This document shows, one piece after another, positions 1 to 10,613 of a DNA stretch of 64,000 nucleotides (within the stretch, counting starts at the first letter, position 1; every line of letters begins with the position of its first letter). Under the pieces are notes generated by a model that did no database searches, had not been told where the DNA came from, and saw only the letters and a program-made list of their open reading frames with translations. This DNA is from Hermatobates lingyangjiaoensis (Eukaryota; Arthropoda; Insecta; Hemiptera; Hermatobatidae): contig JAPFBL010000048.1 in assembly GCA_026182355.1 (NCBI GenBank), positions 1,054,001 to 1,118,000 of the forward strand, given 5' to 3'. The position numbers and the translations under genes are program-made.

Positions 1-660
1 AAAGAACATTTTGTTCATTGTCAGTATGTGATTAATAAATGGAACTCTTAATGCTGTAAGTTTTATGGTATTTGCACTTAATTACTAGTTTTTATGTGTT
101 TTCGAATGAATGAGGGGTTACCTTCGAGAATTGAAATGGGTTCCATTTCCACAATTGTTTCCACGACAATATATATATTCCCAGTTCATATTTATAAAGA
201 TTTCACATAAACACGTGAAATAACAATCAATAATGAAATCCCAATATGAAATTGTATGATGAAGAATTATATGAAATTGTAACTAGCAATGTGTTGCTAC
301 CTCTAGCACTGGAGAAATATACAATTTTTCTGTATAGGACGGTTTAATTTGGGGAAGCAACTATTAGAAAAAACAAAAAATAAGAATGTAGTTTCAAAAA
401 GGCCTTGTTTCTTTGACTAAGTCAAGCATAATTTCTGAAATTCGTAAACTGACTTTACTTTTTGTGGACTATATTGAAAAGTGTTTTATAGTACACGTTT
501 ACATTTCTCATGAATGACTCACGAGGAAGGTATCCATTCTGACTTCTAATTCATGATTCATAGAGGAATAAAAGTTTTGATAAACATGAGTGAGCGGTAA
601 TTAGTCGTTTGCGTTTGACGACGTGGGCAAAGGCTGCTGATAGTCAGTTGATAGTAAGTC
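1..660. other. AT-rich 5' flank without a recognisable gene
   Basis: No coding region or full element is recognisable. The first 25 bases resemble the stem II and core part of the family B Penelope-type terminal repeat found at 6650-6690, so a decayed end of such a copy may run off the left edge. The rest is unassigned AT-rich sequence. Confidence 0.4.
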
Positions 661-671
661 ACATGATAGTA

Positions 672-736
672 TATAAATTATTGGATTATAGTAAAGTCGC
701 AGTGCCACACCGTTTTGAACCGTTTACTCTGCTCTG
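672..736 (+). promoter_or_regulatory. Candidate core promoter and short non-coding first exon
   Basis: A TATAAA box at 672-677 lies 29 bases before a CAGT initiator-like motif at 700-703, which is the usual arthropod TATA to Inr spacing. The 36 bases from 701 to 736 are followed by GTAAGA at 737, a strong splice-donor match. If real, this would be a short 5' UTR exon that could splice to the Rhotekin exon near 8488. No downstream promoter element is visible. The motifs are short, so chance occurrence is quite possible; transcript evidence is absent. Confidence 0.3.
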
Positions 737-1149
737 GTAAGAAAATTTCTAAATTTCATTTTATTTAATACAATATTACACTGTTATATTAACATTCTAC
801 GGGAACATAATTCGATCTAACTTACTGAACTGCTTCATGTTCACAGATATTTAGTTCCTCAAAAATATATCTATATTCCTATTAGAGGAAATTACATATT
901 GTTTGCCTATTTCTATAGTTCAATATTAGCTAGTATATTTATATGTTTAATGTTAAATTCATCGGAATTTAAGAATGTGCAAAAAGAGAATTTCTTCTAA
1001 ACGGGTTATTTGTTCAACTAGTAATTATTCTGAAATGACATCTGAATCAACCACGTGATATCTTGAAGAGACTAGGGGTTACCTTCGAATTTTATGTAAT
1101 TTATCTTAAGAGTTAAACAGAAAATAACAAATTCAACCTAAAAATGGTT

Positions 1150-1400
1150 AATTGGGCAATTTTAAAAATTACTTCTCCACCCAAAAAAATACTTTAATAT
1201 CAAAACTAACAACACGTTTCGAACAATTAGTGTTCTTTTTCAGGTTTACATTTAAAAAAATAACACACGTTAAGTTAAGATATAAACTCTTTTTTGGGTA
1301 GAGACGTAATTTTTGAAATTCCCCAATGTGAGTAAATACCACACTATATGGGATTGCACAAATAATGAAATAAAACAGTATATGTTTATAAACATAGGAT
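1150..1400 (-). repeat. Decayed Penelope-type terminal repeat, family B
   Basis: On the minus strand this resembles the family B repeats at 6650 and 33540. The ACGTTTCGAACA block at about 1212, the following AGTGTTC arm and the flanking text about an internal (T)n match the family order. The CUGANGA half of the ribozyme-like core is not preserved here. Confidence 0.4.
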
Positions 1401-2399
1401 CACAAAATAAAATCACCGTATCCGATTTTTCAACTCACAAAGAATTTGTTATAGTTATATCAGTATGAATTCTGTGGACTGGGCACAAAGGATTTCGACA
1501 GCCTTCGTGTTGTCTACAAAAGCACATGTGACGAGTAATCCGACTAATAAATGTTTGCGATGTTGAGTATATGTGAGTAGTTCACTATACAGCACAAACT
1601 ACTTGTTTTTCTATTTTAACTACTATTTCAATCATTTTAAATAAATGTCTTTAGAATAAAATTAATTATGCAATTTAAACTTTAACATCAGCTTGTTACA
1701 CTCAGTAACAAATATTTTACAGGTTTTACAAGATTTCAGCCTACAAACCAAATTAAGGATCTGAAATGAGAATATAGTTTTTGATAAGTACTGGTGTGAG
1801 TCGGAGGCTATTACCACGCCGAATACTCCATTTCTCTTTACATTCCGTAAGGAATATTGGGTGCGGTCGACACTAGGGTAGGTGACACCACGTGCTGTTG
1901 ATGCTCTCCGTAAAGTGGAACGCCTGTGGTTTAAATGGATGCGGCATCATAAATAAACCACAAAATTACCTCTTCTACAACCCGAAAAGCATAAAGCCTC
2001 TATAAGTATTAGTGTTAGAAAAAAAACGAGTCACAAACCCTTTCAATTGTGACTCAAACAAAGGCCGTTACTGAGTTGAAAGAGCTTAGTCTTATTTCAG
2101 AATTTCTTACTATGCTCTATACTTTTTCTTGTCTATAAATATTACATTCTCTACTTGTCTGTTTCATATGCATTCCAATGCCTTTATTAATGTTTATAAT
2201 AACACTGTACATGCTAATTTGGGTTGACCCTGGGAACGTTTTAAGTACGCGAACATAATAGAAGGTCAAAAGGAGAATGTCACCGTGAAAATATAGTACT
2301 TTTTTTTACCTTTACCTTCCGTTTGTTTACGTTTTGCTCACCGGGCAACAGAAAGAAATGATTGTGATTTAATTTTTGGTAAGGGCGTGGAACGGAAGC

Positions 2400-2550
2400 T
2401 TACCTAAATAATGTTGAATTTAAAAAATTACGTCTCCATACAAAAGAGTTTTATGTCAAAGCTAACAATGTGTTTCGAGCACTTTAGTGTTCTGAAATTC
2501 CTATCATGAGTACGCTATAACAGATCGCACAGGTAATGAAATAACCTAAT
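2400..2550 (-). repeat. Decayed Penelope-type terminal repeat, family B
   Basis: This shares with the 1150-1400 copy the block around GTGTTTCGAGCACTTTAGTG near 2470-2490 and the flanking ACGTCTCCATACAAAAGAG near 2430. The catalytic-core half next to the stem is lost. It directly precedes the Helitron at 2677. Confidence 0.4.
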
Positions 2551-2676
2551 TACTTAGAGCGAGGATCAAAGACGTGCTCTAAATAAATCCTAAGTGAATT
2601 TGTAGTAATTTCAATTTTTTTTTTTAGTTCTTCAAAATTATCAGCGCATCTTGTTTCAATTTTTTCAGTGAATATA

Positions 2677-4021
2677 TCTATATAAATAAAATAATGATTT
2701 TATCTGTACATTGCTTAGAACTGACTCATTTCAAGTTCTCTTTACGTTTCATACATTGGAGAAACCGAATCCACCCTTAGAAAAATTTCTGTCGGTTTGT
2801 CCGCAAAATTTTGTCACAAATAAACTCAGCCACCATAAGACATATCAAGCTGAAACTTTTACATTAGATTTGTGTATGTCTAACTTAAAATATAAGCTCT
2901 GAATTGATAGGAAATTCAAAGTAGACGTGAAGTTATGGACGTTTCAAGCAAAAACGATCCAACTCAGTCACCATAAGACATAGATAGCGAGCTGAAACTT
3001 TGACACTAGATTTGTGTATGCCTAACTTAACAAATAGGCTCTAAAAACATTGATAATTCAGTGCAGAAGCGAAGTTATGGGACTTTAAGCCGTATTTTGC
3101 TAACTTCACAGACAAGTTTATTTTGAAAATACACAGGTGTGGCAAGTAGGTATTGTTAGTTGATTTTAATTTCATTTGAGCATATGAATATATTGCGTAT
3201 TTGACATCATTGAAAAGGTGTTTCCCACAGTTGAGGGTATACTATCTATTAGGAATAAATAGTTTTGTGAACGAGCAATTCTCAGCCCTTAATATGAACA
3301 GGCAGGAAAAGCTAACAAACAAGTTCTTACGCTATATCATAACGAGGAAAGAACTTACAAGTCAGTAAAGAGGGTGATGAGGATTAGTGATGAGGAAAGT
3401 TCATTATCCAACTCAATTTCTTGACACTGAATTTCTCTATCCTGGACTGCCTGCTCATGAGCAAAAACTTAAAGCAGGAGCACCAATCATGCTGTAATTT
3501 AGTAGCAGTACAAATTTCATGGTACGAAACTTGAGTACTCCGGGAAATGTGCAACGAAACACGACTTTGAGTTCGTACTCTGCACAGATATGCCATAGAG
3601 GCGGACATCATGACTGGGTGTGGTATTGGGGAGTCTCTGTGTATACCACGCATACCATTGATTCCGAGCCACTATTTGTTTCCGTTGAAGCGATTGCAAG
3701 GTCCTTTCAGAGACTATTTCGCATTGACGTTTACTAAATCGCAAGGGGAAACTTTATCTAACACAAGAATTCAAGTTAGTGAGACCAAGTTTTTTTCACA
3801 TGGTCAACTGTAGTTGTTTACTTGCTCAAGAGTCAGAGGTTTCATCTGTTTGTTCTTCCATGAACCTGAAGGACAGACAGCTAATGTAGTGTATACAGAG
3901 GCATTTGTTTAACACTGTACTAATAATGGTATTTTCTACTATTCTATAATTTCTAATGGCATTTTGAAATACCAAGTACAATAGAATTTTTGATTCCGTC
4001 AAAGACGGATACGTATGCTAG
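2677..4021 (+). mobile_element. Helitron, copy 1, non-autonomous with helicase relic
   Basis: The element starts TCTATATAAATAAAA after a host A and ends CTAG (4018-4021) before a host T, as Helitrons do. A 3' hairpin CCGTC-AAA-GACGG sits 10 bases before CTAG. The same termini bound copies at 43639-44661 and 51027-52402. The 5' half holds two divergent units of about 138 bases (from about 2826 and 2964). The 3' half holds the end of a Pif1-type Helitron helicase. No Rep domain is present, so mobility would need a helper. Confidence 0.85.
3402..3912 (+). pseudogene. Helitron Pif1-like helicase, C-terminal relic
   Basis: Read across frames, the segment keeps the order of the Helitron helicase end. 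First comes YPTQFLDTEFLYPGLPAHE with LKAGAPIML (3402-3500). An insertion of roughly 30 bases follows, then a VRNL-type segment. Next are TRL-stop-VRTLHRYAIEADIMTG, IPRIPLIPS, FPLKRLQGPFRDYFAL and TKSQGETL. The end is FFSHGQL-stop and EGQTANVVYTEAFV with a terminal TAA. In-frame stops are TGA at 3568 and TAG at 3811. Both recur at the same places in the other two copies. In an intact family member this region is helicase motifs V-VI of the rolling-circle replicase. Here it cannot make a working enzyme. Confidence 0.8.
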
Positions 4022-5330
4022 TTAAACTATAAATTAGTTTTGGTAGAGATTATTCGTTTTTTGCTTTCTGTACTTGCAACTAACAATGGAAAATAATTGT
4101 GAGAGCTATTTGCTTTCTCGTGTAGAAACCCGTACTGCATATGATGAATTATTTAGTGCACTTTCTGGGGTTAATTTTTTTTTAACTCATACGCCTCTCA
4201 GAGCTTTCTCATTGACCAAAAAGTCGTTCGACGCCTGAGCTGCATTTGAGGACTATGCGTTACACTTCTTTCACTGAAACTTGTTCAAGTTTACCGTTTA
4301 AACATAAATCATAATTGTGTAATTATGATTAAATTTATTTAATCGAAAATTGCAAAGCGATATCAGCAACATTGAAATACATTAATTAATATTTGTTTGT
4401 AATTGTGGAACCCGATATGTTGATGAACTCTGAGCCGGCTGTTTAAATCGATCGGATGTGATCTTTGAAATCATTTAATCACTTACAGCACGAGAAAAAT
4501 GCTGTTAAGCAAAGACTCTGGACTCTTGCTGATGATTACACCAGTTCCGCTAGTTCAAGCTAACACAGTAGCAATTTATCTAATCCACAGTTTAAAAACA
4601 TTAATTATAATTAATTTCAAATGTTTAATGCTGCCGTTTATTGCTAATGTTTCTAGTACTGTGCAATATAAGCAAGTCATTTATAAGTTTAATGTGGGGT
4701 ATAGATAGCTTTCTACTTCACACTTTGCATATTGCATCATACAAATTTTTGAAACATCTCGAATCATAAGTTGCGATAGCTTTAATGTTTTTTTTTTAAT
4801 GTAACGAATACAAGCTTACTCAATTAAAATTTTGACTGTACATACTCGTAGATATTAAATAATAATTTCTTATATATTATCTCATAACGTGTGAGATAAT
4901 ATATGAATAAATAATTGTTTTAAAAAAAATAACCGTAAAATTATTCAGATAACTCTTTTGAACTTATGTAAACGTAATACTAATTAATAGTGTGTAATAT
5001 AATATAGTAATTTATATAAATATAAGAGATAGCGCTAGAATTGAATTTTTTTTTGTAATAAAATTGCCAGTTGATTGTTTCTTTAAAATTAATGTTTCTG
5101 CCTGCTTGTATTTTAAGTGAGTCGCTGTGTTGTTCAAAATGTAATTTATTCTATGCAAAGTGTAGTAGGCACCTTATTAAAACGTTAATTCCTGTAATGT
5201 CATGATTAGGTGGTGTAGTGAATCTAACTTTCGTTATTCAAAACTCTATTATATGGAAGTTACTTCCTTATTTTTTTACTATTCTAATAAGTTGAACTAA
5301 TTTGTGGAAATCAGGTTAGATAAATCGAAA
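4022..5330. other. AT-rich region without a gene
   Basis: No gene or complete element is recognised. A small hairpin near 4869-4904 has arms like TTATCTCATAA and TGAGATAATA; a related TCTCATAA/ATGAGATAA hairpin occurs near 6015-6040, suggesting a minor dispersed repeat. Confidence 0.4.
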
Positions 5331-5407
5331 ACCAGAGTGGGTATTGAACTCCGGTCCTACCATACCAGATCAGAGGCGAGCACGTTGCCAGTGAGCTAAC
5401 CTGGCCC
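5331..5407 (-). repeat. tRNA-derived SINE, 5' head only
   Basis: On the minus strand there is a tRNA-like pol III promoter: an A-box-like TTAGCTCACTGG (5388-5399) and a B-box-like GGAGTTCAATACC (5339-5351). It matches the head of the longer SINE copies at 5729, 12285 and 55226. The body is missing, so this is a truncated copy and not a functional tRNA. Confidence 0.6.
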
Positions 5408-5489
5408 AGACAAAGCCTGGAAATGTGGAAACAGTTTTTCATCATCTCTAGTATTTTATTTTTATAGCAACCCAACTAAAATATTGGGT

Positions 5490-5700
5490 TGGTCTACACT
5501 CAACTGTATTATCAATAAACATTTTATTGAACTCGCTGACAGTCAGTTTAGTTTTGAATTAATTTTAATGTGTTTATCATGTAGAAGAAAGTGATAGGTG
5601 AAAGTACTATCAAACTCATAGACAATCAGTTTAATGAATTGCTATAACGATTGCTATAACCATCTTGATTGCTATAACGAGAATTAAACCATTGTACCAA
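5490..5700. repeat. Dispersed LINE-tail-like repeat
   Basis: It begins with a GGTCTACACTCAACTG block and continues with GCTGACAGTCAGTTTAG and a TTTTAATGTGTTTATCATGTAGA stretch. These blocks recur in the same order at 22570-22690 and, in part, at 27600-27670 and 29980-30070. The likely source is a LINE 3' untranslated region. Confidence 0.35.
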
Positions 5701-5728
5701 TCTGACAAGTTACTGCATATTGATAGGA

Positions 5729-6006
5729 GCTAGGTTATGTAAGTGGCAATGTGCTCGCCTCTGGACTGGTAGATCGGGAGTTCAATACCTACTCTGGCCT
5801 TCGAATAAATCTCATGGGAGGTGAATAAATCTGAGAATGTGGTCCCTTTGAGAGAACGTTAAGCTGTTGGCCCCGAGCCTGTACGATGTCAGGTCCTCGT
5901 TAAAGATCCCTACTCTATTTACATTTACTCTCAAATACATTTGAGTTAGACAAAAAAACATTGGACTCCCAATGTAGAGTGTTCATTGTGCAGTATCACA
6001 GAAGTA
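5729..6006 (+). repeat. tRNA-derived SINE
   Basis: The head carries a B-box-like GGGAGTTCAATACC and the phrase GTGCTCGCCTCTGGACTGG shared with other copies. The body includes GAGGTGAATAAATCTGAG, CCCGAGCCTGTACGATGTCA and GTTAAAGATCCCTACTCT, all found in the copies at 12285, 40321 and 55226. The copy ends near a CAGTATCACA block and lacks the CCTAA tail of the complete copies, so it is 3'-truncated. Confidence 0.75.
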
Positions 6007-6619
6007 ATTCCTTATTTATCTCATAAAATATGAGATAATGTGTGGGTAATAACTTTTCTTAGGCCAGTTAATTCAGATGGAGAGCAGTGTTTTTTCTCTT
6101 GTGAGGCTGCCACTCAACCTGTCATCACCTACTATACACAACACTGATTAGTTATGATTTTTGCTTTCCAGTATGTGAGTTAAGAGTCTTAAAAGAATTT
6201 TAATTGGAAATATTGAATCATTTGCACGTTTTGAGGCCGTCTTCTATTTCGAAAGTTTTTTCGATGAATTAATTCTCTGCTTGTATGTATGGGTTTGTAT
6301 CTAAAAGATTATAGACTTGCTACAGATCACACCGTTAGATGGATCAAATTCATAATTCACCAAAAATTAGTTCCTGCAGTCTAGATGTGCTGTATAGTTT
6401 TTAGGCATATTAATGGAAATTCTCTCTTTTTTTGCCAATATGTGATTTTAGGTTTTTTTTTGCCATAAACCACCAACTGTAGAGTCCTGTGATTTTGGGA
6501 TTATGTATTATGAAACTAATAATAGCTTAAAATGAAAAAATACTTCAAATTTTATTGATAACCGAAATGGTTAGTTTTGTGTATAATTTTTGATGGTTCT
6601 GAGGTAAAATGGATTAACA

Positions 6620-6690
6620 AACAAAAGTCTCCACACAAATGAAGTTTTATTCAACGCGTTTCGAACACTTTGTGTTCATCGTCAGGAAGA
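6620..6690 (-). repeat. Penelope-type terminal repeat, family B
   Basis: The block ACGCGTTTCGAACAC followed by GTGTTCATCGTCAGG is shared with 33540-33590 and 45630-45790. The flank AAAGTCTCCACACAAATGAAG also recurs, at 45815-45830 in the opposite sense. It includes the hammerhead-like core annotated separately. Confidence 0.6.
6650..6690 (-). ncRNA. Hammerhead ribozyme-like core, family B
   Basis: Minus strand: CTGACGA (6679-6685), one unpaired T, a perfect stem II GAACAC-AAA-GTGTTC, GAAA (6659-6662), then the palindrome ACGCGT and a T at the cleavage position. The three bases after it (GAA) pair with TTC just before CTGACGA as stem I. All conserved hammerhead core bases are present. Stem III has no loop and could only form between two molecules. 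This is the known layout of minimal Penelope hammerheads; cleavage is untested. Confidence 0.6.
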
Positions 6691-8487
6691 CACCAAGGAT
6701 GTGGTGCTGACGGGTTGGTCCAGTGAAAACAACCGTGACGGGTTTGAGGGAATTTTTTGCCGAAAATAGTTTAAACTCTCCAGATGTTTAATATTTCAAC
6801 AAATTCTAATAGCATTTAGTAGACAAGTAGTTGTTGGTAAGGGATACTTTCATGTATTTTTGATAATGTTGATACATGAGAAAAGGAGTGAGTCTTTGTC
6901 ATTCTCCAGGTCAAAGTGGGTACTGTTTCAATCAGCTCCTCTGATCATTGCATAAACATTGGGTATCGTATTCAGTGTTGTGGTAATATGAATATACGCT
7001 ATAAAAATTTCAGACATCCAGAATATTTAAGGAGGAATATTACACTCATAGTGACAACTATTAATAAAATCTACAGGAACTTATCAAATTTTGGTATAAA
7101 AATCACTACAGTTTTATTGTAGTTGTTAAATGGATATCGCCTTTATGTAGTACATGAAGTCATTTAATTGATTGCCCATGAAGTTGATTGCAATTTTAAA
7201 TACAAAGTTAGATTATGATTTAATTTATTTCACGATAGTTACATTAAAATCAATTGGAATTTGAATTGACTAAAGGATTTTGATATTTTTATTTATTTAT
7301 TGTTGCAATTAAATACAGACTTGAATACAATTTTTGATTTATATTATTAATATGGCAAACCGTCATACCTTGTACGACGAGGTAATAATATGCATGTATT
7401 TAACAATTTTTGTGTTTAATAAATCTGTTGGATTGGATAAAAACATGTTTAAGTTACTTTAAACAAATCATGACAGAATAGGTCGCCTTCCCTTTTTGAA
7501 AGCTTTTTTCATTCTATATGCATCCCAATAATCTTAGATGATCGAAATTTTATCCCTAGTTCACTAATTGTAGGTAGATAACCGCCACTGCCTAAGTTTT
7601 AGCTCTCTACTGTTTGTGTTTTTTTTCTACGAAAAATATTTTTTTCAATTCATAGATTCTACTAAAATATCCTTTTTCATCAAATCAATTTCGACAACAA
7701 AATCAACGATTCTTTCACCCATAAGAAGCTATTTTTGTGTTTGTTTTATTATGATAGATTAAAGGGTGTGACTACTATCGTGTTACAGATTTGACATAAC
7801 AGATTTTAAGTTATAAATCAGCTTTTACAGATTTAATCATAACTTAGAATTTTAATACTTTTGCGTAAAACTGACCTTTACGATTACCAAAAGTGCGAAA
7901 CTTCTTTCACTAATTAACATTAATTAATGTTAATCTGTACTTCAAAAGAATCAAAAATGTTCATTTCTGTTTTTAGTAGTTAAAAAAAAAATGTTTCATA
8001 TAACAATAATTGAAGAAAATCATCAAAAACAAAACCTCGGCAGTACATAGACCACAAAACAATATTGTCGTAAAATCATTTTTTTTTATTAAAGTAAAGT
8101 AAAAAATGAAATCACGGAATTGGATATGACTCAGTTATGGATGAATTTAAATTTTATATGGGCTTCACGATAACCAAATTCAAATAAATTCTAACTTCAA
8201 TGTAGATTTTCAATTTTTCATATGTCATGATTGCCAACTTTTATTTATCGATTAGTTGAGTTAATCCCCTTGAAATTTAATATTAAATATTTGTTTAACT
8301 CGTGCTTAGTTAGTATTTAACTGACAATACTGACGTGTCTTTGTGGTGTTGAATTCGATTGGTTGACGTTGTCAAAGTGTTGAGATAGGTTGAGGAAGAG
8401 TTCGGCATAGTTGTAGATGGCGTATGGTTGGAATAAGATTGTAGTAGCAGTGATGGTGACATGTTTGGGCGGGTTTGGTTTTGACAG
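6691..8487. other. AT-rich region upstream of the Rhotekin exon, no gene seen
   Basis: No coding segment or complete element is recognisable. The stretch near 8080-8110, with AAAGTAAAGTAAAAAATG, resembles the end of the dispersed repeat at 41560-42410. Sequence from about 8400 becomes GC-richer towards the exon. Confidence 0.35.
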
Positions 8488-8498
8488 ATGCGGTGAGA

Positions 8499-8633
8499 AT
8501 GGACTCGTGTTTGCCGACTTGGACGGCAGTAGTGGGGCAGCAGCCTCTGCGCAGGGCGGCTGGTCACCACGAACACAGGGTCCTCCAGGACCTCGACCTC
8601 TACTACATCAAGCAAATCGCCCACAGTCTCCAG
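8499..8633 (+). CDS. Rtkn: Rhotekin exon with N-terminal segment (partial gene)
   Basis: This encodes the N-terminal end of Rhotekin, a Rho-GTPase effector scaffold. ATG at 8499 has A at -3 and G at +4, and gives 45 codons ending LDLYYIKQIAHSLQ, like the LxxLYIRQMAxSLE segment just before the HR1 domain in animal Rhotekins. The exon ends CAG/GTACTT at 8633/8634, a good donor in phase 0. The frame is closed upstream by TGA at 8457. A candidate acceptor (TTTTGACAG) ends at 8487, so there may be an upstream 5' UTR exon. The GC content is far above its surroundings. A two-codon upstream ORF (ATG CGG TGA) starts at 8488. Identity rests on continuity with the exon at 56651; the first 30 residues are not conserved enough to confirm the start. 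Confidence 0.75.
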
Positions 8634-9189
8634 GTACTTGCATTTAACCTTCTAACACAGCCAACCATCTGCACCAGTTAAACATTGAACAATTAGGAAA
8701 TTACAGGAAAATAATAAGGTTCAGTTTTCATGTATTTCTGTTAATTTAGAATATGTTTGAAAGACTGAAGTGTTGGTAAATTCATTTGTGTTATTATATG
8801 TTTTGTTGTTTTTTAACATGTGCAACATTATTGTATAATAATGGTACAGTATGAATGATATTGCTATGTTGTCATTATTGTATGATTACACATCACTATA
8901 TGGCGCATATTCAAAGATTTTATGGTTTTTTTTTGCTTTAAGACGTTTATAAAGTCAAAAATCGGTAGATCTTACTGTTGGGGTTTTTAACATTTTTTGT
9001 TATAATTTTACCATAAGTTCTAGTCTATTTTATTCACAAGCTTAAAGAATATCTTACAAAGATCTTTTTAAGTTGTTGATATTTCAACAGCAAAAACTAC
9101 AGTTGTTGTTGAAATCCACAGACTGTTTATCTTTGTAAAATAATTTCTAATGTAATACTTAGTTTTTCTGTTTCAAAATTTATACTTCT

Positions 9190-9245
9190 GCCTATAAAAA
9201 AGGTTTTAAATAAAAACCGAAACGTTGGCAATGAGTGTTTCGTTT
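9190..9245 (+). repeat. Penelope-type terminal repeat fragment, family E
   Basis: It carries the family E hairpin GGTTTTAAATAAAAACC followed by GAAACGTTGGC, shared with 10842-11131 and 27050-27145. The element preceding the hairpin is TATAAAA in place of CUGANGA, so the hammerhead core is broken here as in the other family E copies. Confidence 0.5.
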
Positions 9246-9379
9246 GAACCTGAAGAACTGACCGATCCCTATAAACTTTAGTTTTATTTTTATTCCGCGG
9301 TTATATGTTAATTATATTAACATATAATATATTATCAATATTTATATGTTACATATATAAATAATCGATAACAAGATTA

Positions 9380-9590
9380 CAAACACGTGAAATAACAATC
9401 AATGATCAAACCACAATATGAAATGGGGAAAAATGACTAAGATCTTTCAACCACAACAAGCGGTCTTCGTCAGAGTCAAAAACCCAACTAAGTGTTTCAG
9501 TTCGGTTTTTGACTGACGAATACCGCTTGTTGCGGTTGAAAGATTTTGATTTTTTTCCCCCATTTCATATTATGCTTTGATTATTGATAT
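9380..9590. repeat. Foldback palindrome of Penelope-type family A
   Basis: Two inverted copies of the family A tail face each other around a short centre near 9485-9500. Each runs from the hammerhead-like core to the end phrase containing TGATCATTGATTGT or its variant. The right side borders a (TA)n tract. The left arm keeps an intact core; in the right arm the stem I base run and the stem III palindrome are decayed. Confidence 0.7.
9435..9477 (-). ncRNA. Hammerhead ribozyme-like core, family A
   Basis: Minus strand: stem I GACT, CTGACGA (9467-9473), an extra A, stem II GACCG paired with TGGTT, GAAA, palindrome AGATCT, T, then AGTC closing stem I (9435-9438). The core is complete and stem I pairs perfectly over four bases. 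Confidence 0.55.
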
Positions 9591-9592
9591 AT

Positions 9593-9636
<44 letters not shown>

Positions 9637-9640
9637 TGTA
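9591..9640. repeat. (TA)n microsatellite
   Basis: An almost pure TA dinucleotide tract separates two family A foldbacks. Penelope-like elements with a GIY-YIG endonuclease often lie at such tracts, which fits its position. Confidence 0.9.
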
Positions 9641-9677
9641 TATCAATGATCAAACCACAATAAGAAATGGGAAACAA

Positions 9678-9720
9678 GACTAAGATCTTTCAACCGTAAC
9701 AAGCGGTCTTCGTCAGAGTC
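9678..9720 (-). ncRNA. Hammerhead ribozyme-like core, family A, left arm
   Basis: Minus strand: GACT (stem I), CTGACGA (9710-9716), extra A, stem II GACCG/CGGTT with loop CTTGTTA, GAAA (9688-9691), AGATCT (9683-9688), T, AGTC (9678-9681). All core positions and stem I are intact. Confidence 0.6.
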
Positions 9721-9744
9721 AAAAACCCAATCCAGTTGTGTTTT

Positions 9745-9787
9745 GACTCTGACGAAGACCGCTTGTTACGGTTGAAAGATCTTAGTC
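9745..9787 (+). ncRNA. Hammerhead ribozyme-like core, family A, right arm
   Basis: Plus strand: GACT (9745-9748), CTGACGA (9749-9755), extra A, stem II GACCG/CGGTT, GAAA (9774-9777), AGATCT (9777-9782), T at 9783, AGTC (9784-9787). This is sense to the host intron and is one of the best-preserved copies. Confidence 0.6.
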
Positions 9788-9879
9788 TTGTTTCCCATTT
9801 CTTATTGTGGTTTGATCATTGATTGTTGTTTCACGTGTTTATGTGAAATCTTTTTAATATTATATATATATATATATAT

Positions 9880-10130
9880 AAAATTTAAATTACACAAAGC
9901 ACGACACAGAAAAGAGAATACAAAGAAACTTACAGAATTCAATATTGAACTGTTGTTCGTCATCAGGAGAGTAGACTAGTAGAGAGGACGAAGTGAGAGA
10001 GATCTCCCCACGTCGAAGAACGGAGCGCGAATGAGAATAAAGAGTCAACCGAGAGAGCAGCACTACAAAAAAGGAGCTAGGCACTAAACGTCGGAGAACG
10101 AGAAAGCAAAAACAATAGATAAAATTAAAA
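9880..10130 (-). repeat. Decayed Penelope-type terminal repeat, family D
   Basis: On the minus strand CTGATGA (near 9960) is followed by C, GAAC-AACA-GTTC and AATATTG. This matches family D layout, but GAAA has lost bases. Purine-rich unassigned sequence follows to about 10130. Confidence 0.4.
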
Positions 10131-10489
10131 ATTAAAAATTATAAAAGGAAATAATAAAAATAATAAATAAATAAAATAGAAATATATATAATAAAAAAAG
10201 GAAAAAATAATAAAATAAAAAAATATATATGAATATGAATATATAAGTTAAAAATAAAAGAAAAAACAAATAAAAGTTACGCTTCTGATTTAAACCGGGA
10301 TCTGATCGGGCCCCCAATAACCATATGTGGGCCTCCTCAGACGCTCTTAATGTCAAACTACGGTCATCAGTGGTCACTAGCTTAATATTGAACAGAAAAG
10401 CAGTCATATATATATCATATATATATATAATATAAATACAATAAGAACATGAGAGAAAACAAGACACGACTACACGATATTTCGAGCGT

Positions 10490-10595
10490 CGTTGAAAGAT
10501 CTTAGTAGCTGAGTAATTATCAAGATTCTAGATATTGATATGGTTTGATCATTGATTGATTGTTTCACTGTTTATGTGAAAATCACCATTTCAAT
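10490..10595 (+). repeat. Family A tail fragment
   Basis: CGTTGAAAGATCTTAG near 10490 and GGTTTGATCATTGATTG near 10540 belong to the family A tail. The part holding CUGANGA is missing. Confidence 0.5.
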
Positions 10596-10613
10596 ATATA
10601 TATATATATATAT

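Larger units (their letters stand above)
9643..9852. repeat. Foldback palindrome of Penelope-type family A, both cores intact
   Basis: Arms 9643-9720 and 9741-9822 are nearly perfect inverted copies around a short centre near 9725-9740. The right copy continues to the family end phrase TTTCACGTGTTTATGTGAAA. A (TA)n tract follows. Both arms carry a complete hammerhead-like core. Confidence 0.8.

Noticed and set aside
3384..3744. Minus-strand frames over the first Helitron
   Set aside because: They are antisense shadows of the helicase relic. The same shadows appear in the other two copies because the sequences are homologous.
5331..5407. A functional tRNA gene
   Set aside because: A and B boxes are present, but the cloverleaf is not closed and the sequence matches the SINE heads in this window.
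8310..8624. 104-codon open frame on the minus strand over the Rhotekin exon
   Set aside because: It is the antisense of a GC-rich exon. Its peptide is Ser/Thr/Pro-rich without motifs, while the + strand has splice sites and homology.
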